Part shown: positions 31,266-41,474 of the stretch, in pieces
Position numbering within the stretch: the first letter of the stretch is position 1
Layout of the letters: every line of letters starts with the position of its first letter
NCBI GenBank assembly: GCA_020796225.1
Contig: CM036756.1
Span: forward strand, 60,726,644 to 60,790,643
DNA length: 64,000 nucleotides
From: Arion vulgaris
Lineage: Eukaryota > Mollusca > Gastropoda > Stylommatophora > Arionidae
Reading direction: 5' to 3'
Made by a program: the position numbers and the translations under genes
Notes under the pieces: generated by a model
What the model saw: only the letters and a program-made list of their open reading frames with translations
Databases searched by the model: none
What the model was told of the DNA's origin: nothing

Positions 31266-31640
31266 CCCCAACCTCAGTTCTGATTGCACTTCTAACCAAG
31301 ACAGTAAGACGTTGTCATAACTCAGAATAAAAGTCGAAATCAAACTGTAGCTGTACTAACCGTTAAACCAAACCAAAAACTATGTTCTAATTCAATCTAC
31401 CATCGTAGCCATGGGCATTTTAGCTAAAAATATATACAATAAAAAGATAGTAGACTGCACATTATAGAATAAATGTACTAACACGCCCGCAAGCTATAGA
31501 AGAACTAGCAAATTTCAGAATTTAGTTAAGAAAGTACATATACATCCTGAAAACTTATTTCATTCAATGTGATTTATTTAATAACTTTTAACTTAAGAAT
31601 TAAATCGTTCTCTAGGTAAGCTTTATATTCATCATCATCA
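31266..31640. other. no feature recognised
   Basis: AT-rich, no ORF or repeat family seen. Confidence 0.45.
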
Positions 31641-31642
31641 TT

Positions 31643-31848
31643 TTCTTCTTCTTCATATCCATTTGTTAACCACACTTTGTGATTTGTATGTGATGTAAGC
31701 CTAAGAGAGAGAGTGTATGTTGTGCCAGTTATGAGCAAACAAGTAGGCCAGCAGATGGAAATTTATGCGATGCTTTTTATTTACTAGGGTAGCTTCCATA
31801 GACTCTTACCTCGTGCGCCTGTTACGATATAAATTGTAGGTCACATTG
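31643..31848 (-). mobile_element. SINE A, decayed, head missing
   Basis: TTCTTCTTCATATCCATTTG to ATTGTAGGTCACATTG. Confidence 0.8.
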
Positions 31849-31855
31849 TCACTTC

Positions 31856-31960
31856 TTCTTCTTCTACGTTCGCCTGCTATGAATTCAGGCGTAGCCATGC
31901 GCCTGGTGTAGCACTTCTGATTTTTGCTTGAAAGCCTGCTCACTGTTTTATTAGTTTCAC
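31856..31960 (-). mobile_element. SINE G fragment (GAA-tailed)
   Basis: TTCTTCTTCTACGTTCGCCT, then GCTATGAATTCAGGCGTAGC; matches 12162..12260. A GCCTG..CAGGC inverted pair flanks the GAATTC. Confidence 0.5.
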
Positions 31961-32710
31961 AAGCATTTCATTTTACACGTGGTGAGCTTTCTGTGGTGTG
32001 TTGCTGTCAGAGACCAAGTTTGGCACTGGTAACAAAGTATTGGTAGAACAATTTTAATTGTTCAAAGGAAAAAAAAGCAGGCAGACACCAACACGGCTAG
32101 CAAACAAAATGAATGTAAACTATTATAAAAAATGTGCAACGTTCACAGATCAAATGATTTTCTCTCTATTCTATATCTCATTATCTTCGTTCCCATATCC
32201 CTGAAATCAGAGACCATCTTTCCCCTACTCTATAACCTTTAAAGCTGTTTCTAATACACTACAGCCATTTTATGTGAAGCTGACATCTTGAGACATTTTG
32301 CTTGTGGGCTTCTGGTTAAAGACGCCGTGGACTGGCAAACAACTACACTGCTTGTATCCCAGTCTCTAACAGGTCACAGATTACATTTTATTCATTGTCT
32401 CTTTACTGCCATACTCTCGTAAAAGACCCTTCAAACTGCCTGTCGAAGGTCAAGAACACAAAGCTGGAAATTCTGCCTTACTCCAATTACCTAGGACTGA
32501 CCCGAATATTTCACTGCATGCCAAGCCTGGGGATATTTTATGACAACCATAAAAGTGCGTAAGGCTAACATAGGTGAGAGAATGTGGAGTTGGAATACAC
32601 GGCTGCGTGAAATCTGATACAACTGCTGGAGGTTACTGGTCTCACCTGTATTATGTTTGTCCTCCACGTAGGACATTCAGGTGAACTTTCCCCTTTCTGA
32701 AGGTGCTGTA
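31961..32710. other. no gene or repeat family recognised
   Basis: Mixed sequence; short ORFs only. Confidence 0.4.
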
Positions 32711-32723
32711 TTTGTTTCTCTAA

Positions 32724-32877
32724 TCGCCCGTGTGGTGCCGGGGCCCGCAAGGGAAGCAAAGAATATACTTGTAGACGCATAACTGGCACAGTGTACAATC
32801 GCTCTTAGGCTCAGATGATATACAAATCACAGAGTGGTTGACAAGTGGTCGATATGGAGCGTAAGAAGAAGTAGAAG
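32724..32877 (+). mobile_element. SINE A with ~105-bp internal deletion, 9-bp TSD
   Basis: CGCCCGTGTGGTGCCGGGGC, junction AAAGAATA|TACTTGTAGACGC, end AAGAAGAAGTAGAAG. TTTCTCTAA is at 32715..32723 and 32878..32886. Confidence 0.92.
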
Positions 32878-32934
32878 TTTCTCTAAATCTCGTCTTCTGC
32901 GCGCAATTTCAAACACCAACTTGAAGACAAATCC

Positions 32935-33218
32935 ACACGTCCGAGTGGTTACCTGGGCCCACATTTGAGAGGTTACCGGGGCCCACATTTGGGGTGTAAA
33001 GAATAGAACCACTGTTACCTGCCACGTATGTCGTAAGAGGCGACTATGGATGTTTGGCTGAAATCGGATGCACATGTCCTAAACGTGTAGAAGTCTATGC
33101 GTTTAGGGACCTACCAAACCAATGTGCAAGGTATACACGTTCTTGGCAATGATCAAACATATCACAAAGAGTGATTAAAATTGGTCGTAAAGAACGAACG
33201 CAAAGAAGAAGAAGAAGA
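32935..33218 (+). mobile_element. SINE B with duplicated head segment, 12-bp TSD
   Basis: GGTTACC[T/G]GGGCCCACATTTG occurs twice in the head. GAAGACAAATCC is duplicated at 32923..32934 and 33219..33230. Confidence 0.95.
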
Positions 33219-33347
33219 GAAGACAAATCCGAATGGTACTCCTGAATCGAACTGCTCGAATATTCTTTTCCGAAAAGCGCAAAATACAGCTATTTATAAA
33301 TCACAATGCAGAGTATTTTCACTCTTTGGTTCATAAATAGTGGTTTC

Positions 33348-33450
33348 ATCATTATCAAGTAGCTTACCTGAATTTCTCTCTCTCATAGTCCAGATGTCCC
33401 GCCATTGCAGCCGTCATGTTCAAACCATCAGTTACATTATGATAGTGGTT
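33348..33450 (-). pseudogene. (GAT)n LINE 3' end fragment
   Basis: Minus frame: HNVTDGLNMTAAMAGHLDYE, RERNSGKLLDNDE; same terminal block as 29325..29650. Confidence 0.65.
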
Positions 33451-33822
33451 TAATAGCATTTACTTTAAGGCTTGCATCATTAGTAGTCTATTATAAATGA
33501 TTCCTTACAAGATCCCATCTACTTTGGTACGGTCCTGAGCTAGTTAATGTATTGTTACCATCTTGAACTAAATAGATGGTAAACGTGAAGCGGATCAACG
33601 TTACTCTTTTAATCACTGAGGTTACCGACTGCACAAACACATGTGTTGTCACAGATTATCTTATCAATAATGCCGACTCATATTCGGAAAAAAACAAGAA
33701 AAGTAAATATTCTAGAGCGAGCACACACAAACAACAGACAAATCACTGTTTAATTTAAGGTCTTGTACAGGGTTAATATATTTTTTTTCCCTAAGCTAAA
33801 TTTCTTAAAGCTGGCTTGAAAT
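33451..33822. other. no feature recognised
   Basis: A short 60-codon ORF at 33576..33758 has no other support. Confidence 0.4.
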
Positions 33823-34074
33823 CTTCTTCTACGAACGCTCCATATCAACCACTTGTTAACCACTCTGTGTGATTTCTATGTGACTTAAGTCTAAGAGAGA
33901 TTGTACATTGTGCCAGTTATGCGCCTACAAGTTAGCCAGCACATCCGATTTCTGCGACGCTTTTTATTTACTAGGGTAGCATCCCTAGGGCGAACATCAG
34001 TCGCCTCTTAGGACACGCATTGTAGGTCGCAGTTGTACTATTCTTTGCTTCCATTGCGGGCCCCGGCACCAAGA
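33823..34074 (-). mobile_element. SINE A, nearly full length
   Basis: CTTCTTCTACGAACGCTCC to GGGCCCCGGCACCAAGA. Flanks CTGGCTTGAAAT (33811) and CTGGTTTTAAAT (34075) look like an aged TSD with two mismatches. Confidence 0.88.
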
Positions 34075-34630
34075 CTGGTTTTAAATAACAACTGTTGTTT
34101 TCAGAGAATTACTTTGGCTGTTTTCTTACTTCTTTTTTTTAAACATTCATTGCACAAATTATATATATTTTTTTCCTACTTACAAAAGTATTGTTTGTGA
34201 TTGCATTAAATATTGAATTTATGTCCTCATAAATACCTACATGCATTCGCTGTAGTAAATTCAGACCAGAAACTTTGAACAAAACTGTTTAGAGTGATGA
34301 ACATATAGACCAAATCTGTTTTTTCTTTCTATTCCTTCTAAAAATATTCAATCATTGGGTTGCCTGTGGGAGGAGAGGTTATGAATTGGCAAGAGCGAAA
34401 GGCTTGTTATCCCTAAAACAGAATTTGCCAAAGTTTGACACACACTCCTTCTTCCTCTTAATTCGTTCTACATAAACTACTTGTTACACCATTCTTTGTA
34501 GTCTGTATGTGATTTGCTGAATTACATTGAGAATACATATTTTGTTTGCTTTTTTTTCCTTTTTGGATTTGCTTTCCTATCGCGGATTGAGTATCAAGAG
34601 TGCATGTTCCCGGAGATTCCTTGCATTTCT
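34075..34630. other. AT-rich; a faint SINE A remnant near 34445..34520
   Basis: CTTCTTCCTCTTAATTCGTT, then ACTACTTGTTACACCATTCT, loosely matches the SINE A 3' end on minus. Confidence 0.35.
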
Positions 34631-34631
34631 A

Positions 34632-35165
34632 CTGGAGTTTGTGCTATGTGTAATACTCTTGACAAGTGGTAATGTCTGCTGGAGTTTGTGCTATGTGTAA
34701 CACTCTTAACAAGTGGCAATGTCTGCTGGAGTTTGTGCTATGTGTAACACTCTTAACAAGTGGCAATGTCTGCTGGAGTTTGTGCTATGTGTAATACTCT
34801 TGAGAAGTGGTAATGTCTGCTAGAGTTCGTGCTATGTGCAACACTCTTGACAAGTGGCGTGCAATGTCTGCTAGAGTTCGTGCTATGTGTAACACTCTTG
34901 AGAAGTGGCAATGTCTGCTAGAGTTCGTGCTATGTGCAACACTCTTAACAAGTGGCGTGCAATGGTCTGCTAGAGTTCGTGCTATGTGCAACACTCTTAA
35001 CAAGTGGCAATGTCTGCTAGAGTTCGTGCTATGTGCAACACTCTTAACAAGTGGCCTGCAATGTCTGCTAGAGTTCGTGCTATGTGTAACACTCTTAACA
35101 AGTGGCGTGCAATGTCTGCTGGAGTTCGCGCTATGTGCAACACTCTTGACGAGTGGCAATGTCTA
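34632..35165. repeat. ~46/51-bp minisatellite, ~11 copies
   Basis: Units with GAGTT[C/T]GTGCTATGTG[C/T]AACACTC and AACAAGTGGCAATGTCTGCT; some units add GTGCA before ATGTCTG. Confidence 0.95.
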
Positions 35166-35287
35166 CAGAGATAGAACAAAGATACATTGGGACTCTCGAC
35201 GAAATAAAATCATTCCTTCGCCTTTAAACTATTTTATTTTGGAAATCAGTGATCCATGAAAAAATAGTTCGATCGCTCCACGTAGGA

Positions 35288-35460
35288 ATCTTCTTCTTCA
35301 GCGATCTCTGGTCCTGCGCTTAGTTTACTTTGGACCATAAACTAGGTAGTCAGCTTCAGGTCGTGTCAGATTTCTCCAAAGCTTAGTTTTTAGGTCAACT
35401 GGGTGTAAGCCACATGTTGCTTCTCAGCTCACACAGGAGAGGACAGTCTTGCAGGACAAC
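35288..35460 (-). pseudogene. (GAA)n LINE 3' end, minus copy
   Basis: TTCTTCTTCAGCGATCTCTG through TTACTTTGGACCATAAACTA to GAGGACAGTCTTGCAGGAC; reverse complement of the 24430..24605 LINE end, including the GAA tail. Confidence 0.75.
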
Positions 35461-36328
35461 GACCCAAATGCTTTTAAACTAAGATGTGTGCACCGTACCC
35501 TAGCGTCCCACAGACCTCATTTCTCATTACCCCGACTTCTCTCGATACAAATATTGATATATATTTATTTATATATTGCATTCTGGTTTCTTTCAGCACG
35601 TTCTAACTAGTTTTTTTTCCCTTAGCTTTTCATGAGATCTTTATTCTGTTTACAAAATTACATAATAGTGTATACACATTAAAAATCATCTCATTCCTAG
35701 AATAGCAAGCTGGTTTTTTTGTTTCAATTCTTCCACATAATAACAAGCCATTACTCTATTACTTTCCTTTGCAATTAAATCTTCTTCAAACAATGAATGT
35801 AAAAAATTGTAGAACCCCAGAGACATGTATTGAGCGAAATAAATGGAAAGCACTTGGGCAATAATCTGAAAGCAAACATCATTCAACGTTGTCCTAATAA
35901 CCCCTACTCCCAAGGGGACCTCTCAACATTCAAATAACACTAGCTGCTCAATCTGCAGAGACCGACGCCTGAATGGTCATCTCTGAACCACCCTCAGTCG
36001 GCAGGAAATTAGAAACATGGCATTCTTATCAATGATTCGATGTCACGTACGTGCAGTCGTTACCTTTTGCTGGGGAAAATAACAAATGTCGGACTCGGGT
36101 GACTGCCTTCACTAAGCACGTAAAACCATTATCACCAAGTGACGGGCAAGCTGGCTTAGGCGATTATGTCTTTACACAACTTTCTACCACCAGTACTGGT
36201 TATTATTATTTTCGAATTATGTATTTTATTATTTCTTGGGATTATACTGAGCGTGGTCTTTATCTCTGGTGTAACCTGGCTGTTCTCACAGTAGTATTGC
36301 CTGTTTCTTTGTGACCAGCATTTGTTTT
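35461..36328. other. no repeat recognised; 75-codon minus ORF at 35686..35913
   Basis: The ORF contains IYFAQYMSLGFYNFLHSLFE and VMACYYVEELKQKNQLAILG. Not low complexity, but no domain, start context or splice site could be confirmed. Confidence 0.2.
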
Positions 36329-36338
36329 ATACGTATAT

Positions 36339-36522
36339 TTTTTTTTCGATTTTCAGCTCTTCGACTCGGTGCCATGGACATCGTAACCTTTCGGTTCGGT
36401 GCCACGAACACCGTAATCTGGAGAACCTGTGGCTTTCTGCCAGCCCGCGGAATTGAACCGCACTCACAAGGGCTTGTCACCCGTCGTCCAACGTGCTGCG
36501 AACACGCTGAGCAGGCGGGCTA
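36339..36522 (-). mobile_element. SINE C (tRNA-derived)
   Basis: Minus strand: GTTCGCAGCACGTTGGACGA, TGCGGTTCAATTCCGCGG (good T arm), C body. Flanks ATACGTATAT (36329..36338) and ATATGTATAT (36523..36532), TSD with one mismatch. Confidence 0.88.
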
Positions 36523-36540
36523 ATATGTATATATGTATAT

Positions 36541-36800
36541 GGCCTTTTTGTCTTTACAGACGGTCAATTGGCAAGTGTTTTACTGTGACAACTTTACAGA
36601 CAGTCAATTGGCAAGTGTTTTACTGTGACAACTTTACAGACGGTCAATTGGCAAGTGTCTTACTGTGACAACTTTACAGACGGTCAATTGGCAAGTGTTT
36701 TACTGTGACAACTTTACAGACGGTCAATTGGCAAGTGTTTTACTGTGATAACTTCTGAGTTTTTGCTTGTCTCTCTTGTCTTTTAGCTCATCATCAAGTC
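36541..36800 (-). repeat. LINE-derived 3' segment with 42-bp array (5 copies)
   Basis: TGGCAAGTGTTTTACTGTGA + CAACTTTACAGACGGTCAAT repeated five times at 36555..36755. The flanking GAGTTTTTGCTTGTCTCTCT and TCTTTTAGCTCATCATCAAG match 55775..55870, where the segment is single and sits at the 3' side of a LINE. Confidence 0.7.
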
Positions 36801-36829
36801 TCTATTCAACTTATTCTGCACTTGTTTTA

Positions 36830-37470
36830 GCTATAGTTTTAGTCTATAAGTAAGTCATCAGCATTCTCAAATAGCATGTCCCTTTGCGGAACGTCTCTGT
36901 CATCACTGCCCGCTTGAAAAACTCTGTGTCTTTAGCAAGTTGTCCCACCTCCTCCAACGTCTTGTTCAAGGTTTCTTTGATATCCTGCTTCCACCTTCGC
37001 CTTGGTTGTCTCTTCCCTCGTACTCCAGGAAGCTTGCTTTCCATTACTGTTCTCTCCAAACCATTGCGACGATTACCAGGGCCAAATATTTAATCTTCCG
37101 GGACATGATGTTATTTATGAGTCAATGCTCCTCAATACGTAGGCCTTGTATGATGTCTTTGTTTTTTCTCTTCTCTATCCAGGATGTTCTAAGAACTTTT
37201 CTGCAACACCTTGTTTCTAAAGCGTCTATTTTGTTCTTTAATTCTTATGTTGTGGCCCACGATGTACATCCACATGTAACGACAGGGAATATACATATTC
37301 TCAGATGTCTTACTTTTGTTACTTTGTTCATGTTGTGCCATAGTTTCTTCATGCTGACGACAACCATCTGGAAAACCATGGCTAGTCTTCTACTAACCTC
37401 CATCGTACAATATCCATTGTTGTTAATTATTGAATCAAGATGTGTAAATAATCACGTCTAAAATCACACT
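36830..37470 (-). pseudogene. (GAT)n LINE RT C-terminal half
   Basis: Minus strand: HLRICIFPVVTCGCTSWATT, then DALETRCCRKVLRTSWIEKR, then MSRKIKYLALVIV, GKRQPRRRW and NKTLEEVGQLAKDTEFFKR. Same family and block order as 41475..42145. At least two stops and one frameshift. Confidence 0.8.
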
Positions 37471-37529
37471 TTGTGATTGTGTGATTTGAGGCATGTGTCG
37501 TTTGAACAATTTGCTATTACCTTACATCG

Positions 37530-37730
37530 TAATCATCATCATCATCATCAAACAGCTTCTCCTGATCAGAACTTTACCACTTTAACAGTCCTTGGCAAGT
37601 TCTTTCTTTCATAGACCAGATATCCGGCCTCTACAGCCGTCATGATCAAATCATTGGTTACATCCTGAATCCTTCTTCTTTGTGATCTTGCTCTTCTCGT
37701 CTTTGCCGCTATATTTGCGGATTTCAGCAC
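37530..37730 (-). pseudogene. (GAT)n LINE 3' end
   Basis: Minus frame: RRARSQRRRIQDVTNDLIMT, AVEAGYLVYERKNL; tail GATGATGATGATGATTACG at 37530-37548. A SINE A-like scrap (CAGCACATCCGATTTCTGCA) follows near 37728. Confidence 0.65.
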
Positions 37731-37978
37731 AGCACATCCGATTTCTGCATGAATTTTATTTGGGATCGTTCTCCTTAACCGGTGATTTTGTCCAACCATG
37801 TCCACAGCGCAGTGTCTGTTCTAACAGTGTACTTCTGCTTCTTCTTCTTCAGTGATCAAGCTTCTTGGATTCTTACCATTCAGCCCAATGCCATGTAGAG
37901 ATACCATTGAAGAACTGGAGTGTTTTTGGATTTTTTAACCCACTCTGTACAGTAGTCAGAATTGGAGTGCACTAGCAT

Positions 37979-38822
37979 CAGGGCCGTGCGGTATATTTTC
38001 TCAGTATGATGCAAGTCTTCGAAATACCGCCCTTTAAAGGTTTTTTTTCTTTAGAATAACTTTTGATTGTTATTTTGTTTAAAACTGCACAAAATATATA
38101 AAATCGTATACATCAATATTGGAATAACATAGACCAATATAGAAAAGCGTTGCGTAAAGATTTTAGAATTACTGAATGGTTCAAATTGTATTTTAATTTC
38201 GTCCGAGTGGTTATCGGTGCCCAAATTTGGGGTGTAAAGAATAGAACTACTGTTACCTGCCACGCAAGTCGTAAGAGGCGAGTAAGGAGGTATTGCTGAA
38301 ATCAGATGCACGTGTCCGCTAGGGAATGCTAACCCGAAACAAATGCTTGCAGAAAACGGATGCACCAGGCCGTGAGGCGCATAACATGGTGCAGCGACCC
38401 CTCACAATGAGGACTGGGATAACGGATTTTACGGTCGCTAATCTGCCTCGGAGATTTAGTCACGCAGTAAGAATGTCAGACCTACCATCACGAGGGTGGC
38501 CAAAACTTACTTTGGGAAGAGGTCAACACAAACAGGGAAGCAGAAATCATATGAATTATATCCCACAGAACTGTTCCCAGTATGCAGACTTGAGAAGAAA
38601 GAGGTAGCGTCCAAGACAAACTTACACTAGCGTCCAAGACAAACTGTATGGCGTGGCTGGAAACCTGAGGCAGACGGCTGCCTTTATTAGAGAATCCTAA
38701 ATCCCAATCTAGTGAGAACGCAGAAGAAGAAGAAGTATTTTGATTTCACTGCTTATGTCGCCCCTTTACGGTTCCGCCCCTGATGCGGCTGCCTCTCTGT
38801 ATCATAGCACGACACGACACTG
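37979..38822. mobile_element. hAT-like non-autonomous element carrying SINE J, 8-bp TSD
   Basis: Ends CAGGGCCGTGC and GACACGACACTG. ACTAGCAT is duplicated at 37971..37978 and 38823..38830. Its homologue at 55007..55760 shares both ends and the interior. Without J it is about 297 bp. Confidence 0.9.
38201..38735 (+). mobile_element. SINE J: B-type head with a long different body, GAA tail
   Basis: Starts GTCCGAGTGGTTATCGGTGC and follows SINE B to CAGATGCACGTGTCC. It then diverges into about 400 bp of other sequence (GGCCGTGAGGCGCATAACAT, TGCCTCGGAGATTTAGTCAC) and ends GAGAACGCAGAAGAAGAAG. TATTTTAATTTC / TATTTTGATTTC (38189..38200, 38736..38747) bound it as a single 535-bp insertion. Near the end GNLRQTAAFIRES in a plus frame looks LINE-like, suggesting a LINE-derived 3' module; this part is inference. 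Confidence 0.75.
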
Positions 38823-38935
38823 ACTAGCATTAGGGTTAAAGTGAGTTCTATGTGCCGCTTCACTGTGTTCATGGTTATGTTTAAGACAAGAGAATGTTAT
38901 CATGTCCAGAGTAGATTGCTTATAGCGATGTTGAT

Positions 38936-39112
38936 GCCCACCTGCCCAGCGTGTTCGTAGCGTGAGTGCGGTTCAATTTCGCGCGCTGGCAGAAAAGCCA
39001 CAGGTTCTCCAGATTTACGGTGTTTGTGGCACCGAACCGAAGGGTTACGATATCCATGGCACCGAGCCGAAGAGCTGAAAAGCTCAAGTGTTTCTGGATC
39101 GGGGGAAAAAAA
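38936..39112 (+). mobile_element. SINE C with deletion in the tRNA region, 12-bp TSD
   Basis: GTGTTCGTAGCG joins GTGAGTGCGGTTCAATTTCG, so the anticodon arm is lost. Body complete, end GGATCGGGGGAAAAAAA. AGC[G/A]ATGTTGAT is at 38924..38935 and 39113..39124. Confidence 0.88.
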
Positions 39113-39224
39113 AGCAATGTTGATAACACATTTCGCTAGTAACCACATAATATGTTAATTTTGGAGTTGGAGTCCAACTTGGGACCATAAAACAATGTTC
39201 GGTGTGCACATGTAACACGGTTGG

Positions 39225-39365
39225 GCTACAGGTTACCTGCTCCTTTACTTGAGGATCTAAATTACATGTAAATCAGAATTCAAAGTAAGGCTCGTCTTAA
39301 TGGCGAGAGACACTGATGATGAGGAAAACTAGCCTTCACCCAAAAATAAGTCAGAGATGTCGTAT
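39225..39365 (+). repeat. dispersed repeat M, second copy
   Basis: Similar to 13795..13935 and directly left of repeat K; possibly part of the same larger element. Confidence 0.5.
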
Positions 39366-39374
39366 TAGACTCCC

Positions 39375-40200
39375 CGACTACGTCTGGGGTCAAAGGCGCT
39401 TAGAGACAACGCCATGACCGGATTATTGAGCTGGCACTAATCGAGATACTACCCCACCTCCACGTAGTGACCCTGGTAACAGACATTGATTCCTGTCTGG
39501 CTAATCGGGTAGGGATCGAGGAGAGCTACTCTGGTGTAGGTAGAGATGCTGACGCAGTCACGTTGGATGAGATCCGCAGGCATCACAGACGTGCGGAATC
39601 CCAGAGTGACTACTAATACACGTCTCTCCTGGACAATGGGAAAATCTGAACGGATAAACAAATAGGATGAGAGGTGCATCCAGAGAGGAGACGTGGGCTT
39701 GCGTGGGGCGAAACTCGGAGCCCTGAGGTGGGAGCCCGAGTTGAGCTCCGTAGCTGGACAGTCTAGAGACATGGTAAATGTGAGCACGGGGAAAACTGAT
39801 GGACATGGTGGGCAGGCACCAGGGCAGAGCGAGCAAGCATGTTGACGAAGCACGGGTGAGTCCACCAGTGGGGCAGACGTGCAAGGTACTGATCGTGGAG
39901 CGACGAAGAGGCGTGGGTAGCTTAGGGTTGAGCGGACCACCCAAATGTGCAGAAAAACTGGAAAGCCCAGCAGAGGTTTGAATCCAGTACGCGTTTCCGC
40001 TCGCAGGGAACTACTAATGTCTTGTAGTTAGATTGAGGACAGTTAACGGTGCAAACTGTACACACAACTGGACGGTATGTAAACCAAGTAATCCAAAAAA
40101 GGCAGGTAACGCTCAACAACCCGGGAGAGCAGGTCGTCTAATGGTCGCTACCCTACAATAAAAAAGCAACCTGCTGCCTTGCAGATCGGCTGGGGCAGTC
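39375..40200 (+). repeat. GC-rich dispersed repeat K, second copy
   Basis: Colinear with 23130..24240 but without the tandem units. Blocks GTGACCCTGGTAACAGAC, CATGGTGGGCAGGCACCAGG, CGTTTCCGCTCGCAGGGAAC, GGTCGTCTAATGGTCGCTAC are conserved. ORFs differ between the two copies. Confidence 0.6.
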
Positions 40201-40224
40201 AAACGCTGACGGAAAACAAACCAA

Positions 40225-40370
40225 GTAAACGCTGATTGAAATCGAAAACATCGCCGAAGGACAAGCGCTTGAGCTCCAAATGGCACTGAAGATTGTGACG
40301 TAAAAACGTTCTTGGCAAAGACTGTTTATATATCACAATAATTAAAATGGCCAAAAAGAACGATCTCCAA
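40225..40370 (+). mobile_element. chimeric SINE: E body joined to B tail
   Basis: ACATCGCCGAAGGACAAGCG and GAGCTCCAAATGGCACTGAA are SINE E body. At GTGACGTAAAA the sequence switches to CGTTCTTGGCAAAGACTG and AATTAAAATGGCCAAAAAGAACGA, which is the SINE B 3' end. Confidence 0.75.
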
Positions 40371-40470
40371 AGAGAGAGAGAAAGAAAAACGGACAGAGAC
40401 CGGGAAAAGTGGTGAGAAATTGTTAAGACCCTATGCCCCACGAGGATCAGAGAGGGATAAGTCAAATTAA
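40371..40470 (+). pseudogene. LINE 3' terminal fragment
   Basis: GGACAGAGACCGGGAAAAGT to CTATGCCCCACGAGGATCAG. In frame DRDREKW then IVKTLCPTRIREG. Related to 22701..22801 and to the (GA)n LINE ends at 44.4 and 51.2 kb. Confidence 0.55.
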
Positions 40471-40727
40471 TTCTCACTCTACAGTATCCCACATACTGAG
40501 TTATACAATATCATGCTAACAGAGCTGATTGGCTATAAGAGACCGCCAGAGCTGACTCGTGTCAATAACAATGAATATATATGTTGCAAATCTACTTCAC
40601 TTTCAAGTATAATCACATCGATATTAGCTGTTTAAACGTGAGATGTTGTGCAATTGAGAGCTGAGCCGTTGTATCTTGGAGAGTCTTATTAATCTTCTTC
40701 TACGATAAGTTTCTCATGCACAGAAGT
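40471..40727. other. no feature recognised
   Basis: Unique-looking spacer. Confidence 0.4.
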
Positions 40728-40790
40728 TTACGTGGAGATGAGTTTACGTGGAGATGAGTTTACGTGGAGATGAGTTTACGTGGAGATGAG
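40728..40790. repeat. 18-bp tandem repeat, ~4 copies
   Basis: AGTTTACGTGGAGATGAG repeated. Confidence 0.95.
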
Positions 40791-40914
40791 TTGCTTCTAA
40801 GAGTCCATTGTAAACTAAAGTGTCACCACCGTTCAGATAAGATATTGATTAACTGCATGATGCGCGCTAATGCCATTTTCATTTCTGGGTGAAATTCTGA
40901 TGTACTTGTTTTAC

Positions 40915-41265
40915 ATGCGTCATTATTAAGTAGCTTGTTCTGAGAAGAATTTTTTCACCCTTACAATCATTTTGAATTTCTCTCTCATAGGACAGCTGTT
41001 ACCGCCGCCTCTGCAGTCGTTATGCTAAAATCATCAGTTACGTCCTAAATCGTTCTTCTCCGTGGTCGTCCTCTTCTCTTTGCCGTGATGCATCCTTCCA
41101 TAAAGGTCTTCTCCAACCATTCATGTCTCTTTGTATGTCCAAAATGCTTCAATTTTCTCATTCTTTTGTGTAGCATTGTATTCAATATTATTGTTAGGGT
41201 AGCTAGTTATCTTCTTGGAAGGTAGTCTGTCATTGATTTCCTTCCTGTCATTGCCTATACTGGTT
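40915..41265 (-). pseudogene. (GAT)n-type LINE 3' end
   Basis: Minus strand: KLKHFGHTKRHEWLEKTFM, TAKRRGRPRRR, DVTDDFSITTAEAA. Stops after the RRR block. Confidence 0.7.
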
Positions 41266-41274
41266 CTTAACGGT

Positions 41275-41392
41275 AGCCATTGCATAACGTAGGTGCCTAA
41301 GAAACGGGGCTCAACGTATTCACGTTCTCGGTGCAGGTCACATGGATAGTGGTTAACTTGGTTGACAAGAACCGACGCAAAGGAGAAAAAAA
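41275..41392 (+). mobile_element. SINE H fragment (5'-truncated)
   Basis: CGTAGGTGCCTAAGAAACGG, CTCAACGTATTCACGTTCTC, TGGTTGACAAGAACCGACGC, end AAAGGAGAA. Its relative at 52590..52713 shares these blocks. Distantly like the SINE B 3' end. Confidence 0.55.
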
Positions 41393-41474
41393 ATGTATGG
41401 GTAAACAAAGCATTTAAAGACTGACAAATTTTGTCTTAGATAGGGGGGAAGTTATAAGTCTCTATGTTCTGTTT

